A stretch of DNA of 64,000 nucleotides, taken from positions 1-64,000 of the forward strand of contig NZ_AYTB01000012.1 in the NCBI RefSeq assembly GCF_000505545.1, in the 5' to 3' direction. Below the pieces are notes generated by a model. It did not search any database. It was not told the origin of the DNA and saw only the letters and a program-made list of their open reading frames with translations. Shown here piece by piece: positions 60,760 to 64,000 of this stretch. Source of the DNA: Kurthia huakuii LAM0618. GTDB taxonomy: Bacteria > Bacillota > Bacilli > Bacillales_A > Planococcaceae. The position numbers were made by a program, and so were the translations under genes. The stretch's first letter is position 1. Each line of letters begins with the position of its first letter.

Positions 60760-61323
60760 TTAATGCCCAACGAGCCATGTTTTAACAATCGCAGCCATTT
60801 CTCGTATATGCAATTGTAGCGTGACCGACTGCGGTGTACGAGCAGCTAAAACAGTTGCCGTCAGTCCGGCTTTTTTCGCTAAATACGTGGCGCGGTAAAG
60901 ATGAAAATCATTCGATACGAGCGTCACCTCTGTCGTATTCTTTGGCAATAACTTTTTCGAATAGCGAATATTTTCAGTTGTTGACATCGATTGCGCTTCG
61001 GTCGTTATGCGCGATGCTGCGATGCCTTGCGCTACCAAATAGCGTGCCATCACCGCCGCTTCTGAAATCGGTTCATCGTCGCCCCTGCCGCCAGATACGA
61101 TGACTTGAACATGCGGATATTTTTTCAAATACGGCACCGCTACATCTAAACGTTCCTTCAATGCTAGTGAAGGTTCGCCACTCGCCTTCACTTTCGCGCC
61201 TAAAATGATCATATACGCCGTTTGTCCTGTGGCAACCGGTTTCGTGCCACTGACAATGCATGCCCATAACAAGCCAATGACCGCAACGTTTAACACGATG
61301 ATTCCAATGAACCATTTTTTCAT
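60760..61323 (-). CDS. YdcF/ElyC-family (DUF218) membrane protein
   Basis: A 187-residue protein. One transmembrane helix (5-24) precedes a DUF218 domain: MIILGAKVKASGEPSLALKERLDVA, VIVSGGRGDDEPISEAAVMARYL, STTENIRYSKKLLP and VTLVSNDFHLYRATYLAKKAGL. This is the ElyC/SanA type, connected with cell-envelope integrity and S-adenosylmethionine binding in some members. ATG 61323 follows TGGAGGGATAGAA. Confidence 0.88.
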   Translation of the reverse strand: MKKWFIGIIVLNVAVIGLLWACIVSGTKPVATGQTAYMIILGAKVKASGEPSLALKERLDVAVPYLKKYPHVQVIVSGGRGDDEPISEAAVMARYLVAQGIAASRITTEAQSMSTTENIRYSKKLLPKNTTEVTLVSNDFHLYRATYLAKKAGLTATVLAARTPQSVTLQLHIREMAAIVKTWLVGH

Positions 61324-61518
61324 TTCTATCCCTCCATTCTTATTTAAATAGTACGCTTTAACAATGCCAAAGTTGCTTAAAATAGCACTTACTAGATATT
61401 AGGGCTTGTTTTCGCTTATAAATTAGCATAAATGTCCCGTTTTACTACTTTCACTAGAATAGTATTTTATTATCAGATATAATAAAATGAATTTTCGGAA
61501 TAAAAGGGGGTTTATGAA

Positions 61519-63213
61519 ATGAAAAGTATTAAAACGAAGATTTTAGTTGTGTTACTAAGTATTACCGTCGCCTTTGGTGCTTTAATTAGTTACTCTATTT
61601 ACACACTACAATCGACGTCTCATTCTTATGCAGAGCTTATCGATCATCAGGGGGAAGTACGCAACAACATTCAAGTAGTCGTCAGTGAATCGGTCAAACA
61701 ATCGCTCGCTGTACGTGGTTTAATCGTCTCTACTGCACTTAAAAATGAAGAAGAATTTAATAAGGCAAAAGATGAAATTGACAATCGTCTACAACGTTCA
61801 CAGCAGCTCGTGACATCGCAAAAAGATAAAGACGTACTTGCTTCGTTACTCGAACTTAACAATGATTTTGCAGCACAATTTAACGATATGAATACGTTAG
61901 TGAAAAATGGTGGGACACAAAAAGAAGCCATCGATTATTGGCAAACAAAAGTGTTTCCTGTTGGTCAAGAAATGATGAAAACAGCACAAGATTATGCGAC
62001 TCAAGTAGCGCAAGATATGGCAAAAGAAAATGACGCTAACAATCAACATGCTGATCAAGTCTTTATCTTAATGCTTGTCCTAATGATTCTTGTAGTCATT
62101 GCAGCGGTTATTACGAGTCTTGTGTTTGCACGTGTTTTAGCGACGCCGATTACACGTGTAACAGATGCGACTAAACGCGTTGCCAACGGTGATTTAACAG
62201 TCGAAACGTTAGACGTACGCACAAAAGATGAAATCGGTGAATTAACAACATCGTTTAATCAAATGGTTGAAAACTTACAAAATCTTGTCGAAACAGTATC
62301 GGAAAGTAGTGAGCATGTCGCATCATCTTCCGAACAATTGATGGCAAGCTCTGACCAAACATCAAAAGCAACCGAACAAATTACGTCATCGATGCAAGAA
62401 GTCGCATCGGGTTCTCGTATGCAGGAAGATTATATTGACGATAATAAACGCGCACTAGAAGAAATGTCGGCTGGCGTAACGCGCGTTGCAGAAGCAACTC
62501 ATTCCGTAGCCGAACTATCTGATAACGCCACACAAATTGCACAAGATGGTCAACACTCAATTGACCAAGTCATTACACAAATGAATCAAATTAGCACATC
62601 GACAAATGATACAGCACAGCGCATTAACTCGCTAAATGAACGCTCTACAGCAATTGCTGATATCGTTAGTGTCATTACTGATATTTCAGATCAGACAAAT
62701 CTATTGGCGCTAAATGCAGCGATTGAAGCAGCGCGCGCCGGCGAACATGGTAAAGGGTTTGCTGTAGTAGCCGATGAAGTGCGCCATTTAGCTGAGCAAT
62801 CCAAACAATCGGCAGATGATATCGCCACGCTGATTTCGGAAATCCAAACCGATACAAAACAAGCCGTTGTAGCGATGACACGCAGTTCTGAAGATGTCTC
62901 TGCGGGTATGAATGCGGTATCAGAAGCAGGCACAGGCTTTACGAAAATCAATGAAGCAATCGTTGATATTTCCGGTCAAATTATGGACATTACCGCAGTC
63001 GCGCAACAAATGTCCGCTTCTTCTACACATATTGTTAGTGCGATGCAACAAATTGCGACATTATCACAAGATGCTTCAGGTAATTCTGAAAGCGTCGCGG
63101 CCGCATCTGAAGAACAGTTAGCTTCGATGCAAGAAGTAACAGCAGCCGCTGAAGCATTATCTGAGCGTGCCGAAGCGCTCTTACAAGAAATTCGCTTCTT
63201 TAAAGTTCAATAA
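61519..63213 (+). CDS. Methyl-accepting chemotaxis protein, membrane type
   Basis: A 564-residue chemoreceptor. TM1 is residues 7-29; a four-helix-bundle sensor (30 to about 180) follows; TM2 is about 185-210; HAMP runs about 211-263 ([34 protein letters not shown]). The signalling hairpin (to 564) has the tip [32 protein letters not shown]. The C-terminus lacks a CheR/CheB-tethering pentapeptide. The ligand is unknown. Start ATG 61519 follows AAAAGGGGGTTTATGAA. No other che genes are adjacent. Confidence 0.92.
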   Translation: MKSIKTKILVVLLSITVAFGALISYSIYTLQSTSHSYAELIDHQGEVRNNIQVVVSESVKQSLAVRGLIVSTALKNEEEFNKAKDEIDNRLQRSQQLVTSQKDKDVLASLLELNNDFAAQFNDMNTLVKNGGTQKEAIDYWQTKVFPVGQEMMKTAQDYATQVAQDMAKENDANNQHADQVFILMLVLMILVVIAAVITSLVFARVLATPITRVTDATKRVANGDLTVETLDVRTKDEIGELTTSFNQMVENLQNLVETVSESSEHVASSSEQLMASSDQTSKATEQITSSMQEVASGSRMQEDYIDDNKRALEEMSAGVTRVAEATHSVAELSDNATQIAQDGQHSIDQVITQMNQISTSTNDTAQRINSLNERSTAIADIVSVITDISDQTNLLALNAAIEAARAGEHGKGFAVVADEVRHLAEQSKQSADDIATLISEIQTDTKQAVVAMTRSSEDVSAGMNAVSEAGTGFTKINEAIVDISGQIMDITAVAQQMSASSTHIVSAMQQIATLSQDASGNSESVAAASEEQLASMQEVTAAAEALSERAEALLQEIRFFKVQ

Positions 63214-63218
63214 TTAAC

Positions 63219-63262
63219 AAAACAGGAATCGTGCCAACTTGGCGCCATTCCTGTTTTTTAGT
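63219..63262. terminator. Bidirectional terminator
   Basis: AAAACAGGAATCGTGCCA and a GGCGCCATTCCTGTTTT arm pair around ACTT, followed by TTTTAG. It serves the MCP gene (+) and overlaps the end of the leftward gene. Confidence 0.85.
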
Positions 63263-63641
63263 GATGTGTCCAGCCGGTAACACGTAGATTCGCAAAACAA
63301 CGAATATGAAATATATCTGCGGCGCGAATAGGAATAAGTTTAATACCGCGCTCGGTTGGCCATGTACGCGCAAATAACAATTTACCAGAGAGCTCCATTT
63401 GCGTGCCGTTTTCTAAACAAATGGTCCAGATGGGCTGATGCGCTTTATACGCGGCTACTTCATCAAGTAAAATAACGACTTCATCACAGTAGTGAATGAC
63501 CGCGTAGCGATTGGCGTGTAATTCCCGGCAAATTTCACCGCGCAGTGCATCGGTATCACCGGTATTTTTAATCGCCTTTTTTTGATACTGTAGCTGTTCT
63601 CGTTCATTGCACGTCACGGCGTACATTTGGATTATACTCAT
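63258..63641 (-). CDS. Hypothetical protein
   Basis: A 127-residue soluble protein that I do not recognise: SIIQMYAVTCNEREQLQYQ at the start, then ANRYAVIHYCDEVVILLDEVAAY, mostly beta strands, with His and Trp near the end (VTGWTHH). No signal or transmembrane helix. ATG 63641 follows AGGGGGTGTGCGCG. No functional inference. Confidence 0.7.
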   Translation of the reverse strand: MSIIQMYAVTCNEREQLQYQKKAIKNTGDTDALRGEICRELHANRYAVIHYCDEVVILLDEVAAYKAHQPIWTICLENGTQMELSGKLLFARTWPTERGIKLIPIRAADIFHIRCFANLRVTGWTHH

Positions 63642-63843
63642 CGCGCACACCCCCTTTTAATCGTTATTAAATTTTACCACGAAAACACTAGGCGACAATA
63701 GCTGCTTCATGAGCAATTTTTTACTAAATTAAACATTTTCCAAGAAATTTTCTGAAAAAAATACTTATAACTATGCATTTCAAGCGATTTTTCTTTAAAA
63801 TAATAGATAGTACGACAATTTATAATAGAGCGAAGGAGATTTT

Positions 63844-64000
63844 ATGGCAGAAACACAAAAGAAAAAATTGGGTAAGGCCTCGTTTAAAGCGCTAATGGTC
63901 ATGATAGGCGCTTTAATTGCCGCTTATGGTTTAGAAGCCATTTTAATCCCAAATAGTGTATCGGATGGTGGCGTTACCGGTATTAGTATCGTCCTATCAC
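63844..64000 (+). CDS. YitT-family membrane protein, cut by the window edge
   Basis: The first 52 residues of a YitT/DUF161 protein. After a basic N-terminus (AETQKKKLGKASF) comes MVMIGALIAAYGLEAILIPNSVSDGGVTGIS, the hallmark YitT block: a transmembrane helix with P-N-x-(V/I)-x-(D/E)-G-G-V-x-G. The family function is unknown. ATG 63844 follows GAAGGAGATTTT. Confidence 0.88.
   Translation, partial: MAETQKKKLGKASFKALMVMIGALIAAYGLEAILIPNSVSDGGVTGISIVLS

Overview
The window looks like chromosomal DNA of a moderately low-GC, endospore-former-type Firmicute (Bacillales, most plausibly Planococcaceae/Caryophanaceae). The signs are strong AGGAGG-type ribosome binding sites, frequent TTG and GTG starts, a TPP riboswitch over a thi operon, a T-box-type leader over brnQ, alaR-alaT, rocA with a separate proline dehydrogenase, hrtBA, YitT, PadR/HAAS pairs and a YtrA-type GntR/ABC operon. 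The family assignment is inference; no rRNA or tRNA gene was seen. Nearly every transcription unit ends in a clear intrinsic terminator.

Layout. 1-3.2 kb: a small anchored protein, an alpha/beta hydrolase, a PadR regulator with its HAAS membrane partner, and a 5'-truncated 3-ketosteroid dehydrogenase remnant. 3.2-7.0 kb: thiazole branch of thiamine synthesis (TenI-ThiO fusion, thiS, thiG, thiF) under a TPP riboswitch, all leftward. 7-12.3 kb: flotillin, C69 dipeptidase, HD-GYP protein, and a LysM/NlpC-P60 endopeptidase broken by a -1 frameshift. 12.3-24.4 kb: haem exporter hrtBA behind an HssR-like box, then mostly single genes (GIY-YIG, SET domain, aquaporin, orphan tyrosine recombinase, OsmC, HdeD, VOC, ATP-grasp-like protein, secreted repeat protein, TM2, pseudo-receiver, thioesterase). 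24.5-27.2 kb: a tnpB-only IS200/IS605-type element lying between the fragments of two different genes. 27.3-32.8 kb: soluble chemoreceptor, VanZ, and a six-gene GntR-ABC-membrane operon. 32.8-44.5 kb: acyl-CoA ligase and thiolase, corrinoid-binding-type protein, fructokinase-like kinase, an HscC-like Hsp70 with an unknown partner, adenine deaminase, DinB, MFS transporter. 44.7-54 kb: proline catabolism (proline dehydrogenase, rocA), CoA-disulfide reductase, TatD, alaR-alaT. 54-64 kb: AAC(6')-like acetyltransferase, a 1193-residue beta-helix/double AAA+ protein, brnQ with its leader, YdcF, a chemoreceptor, and the start of a yitT gene cut by the window edge.

A family of about 115-180 bp dispersed elements with matching ends recurs 3' of genes (12.3, 21.9, 24.4, 28.8 and 54.1 kb, plus an end at the left edge). 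The most unusual items are the beta-helix/tandem CbbX-type AAA+ protein, whose first Walker A has lost its Ser/Thr, the TenI-ThiO fusion, the tnpB element with two mismatched flanking gene fragments, and the brnQ leader, which has T-box stem I features but no recognisable T-box sequence.
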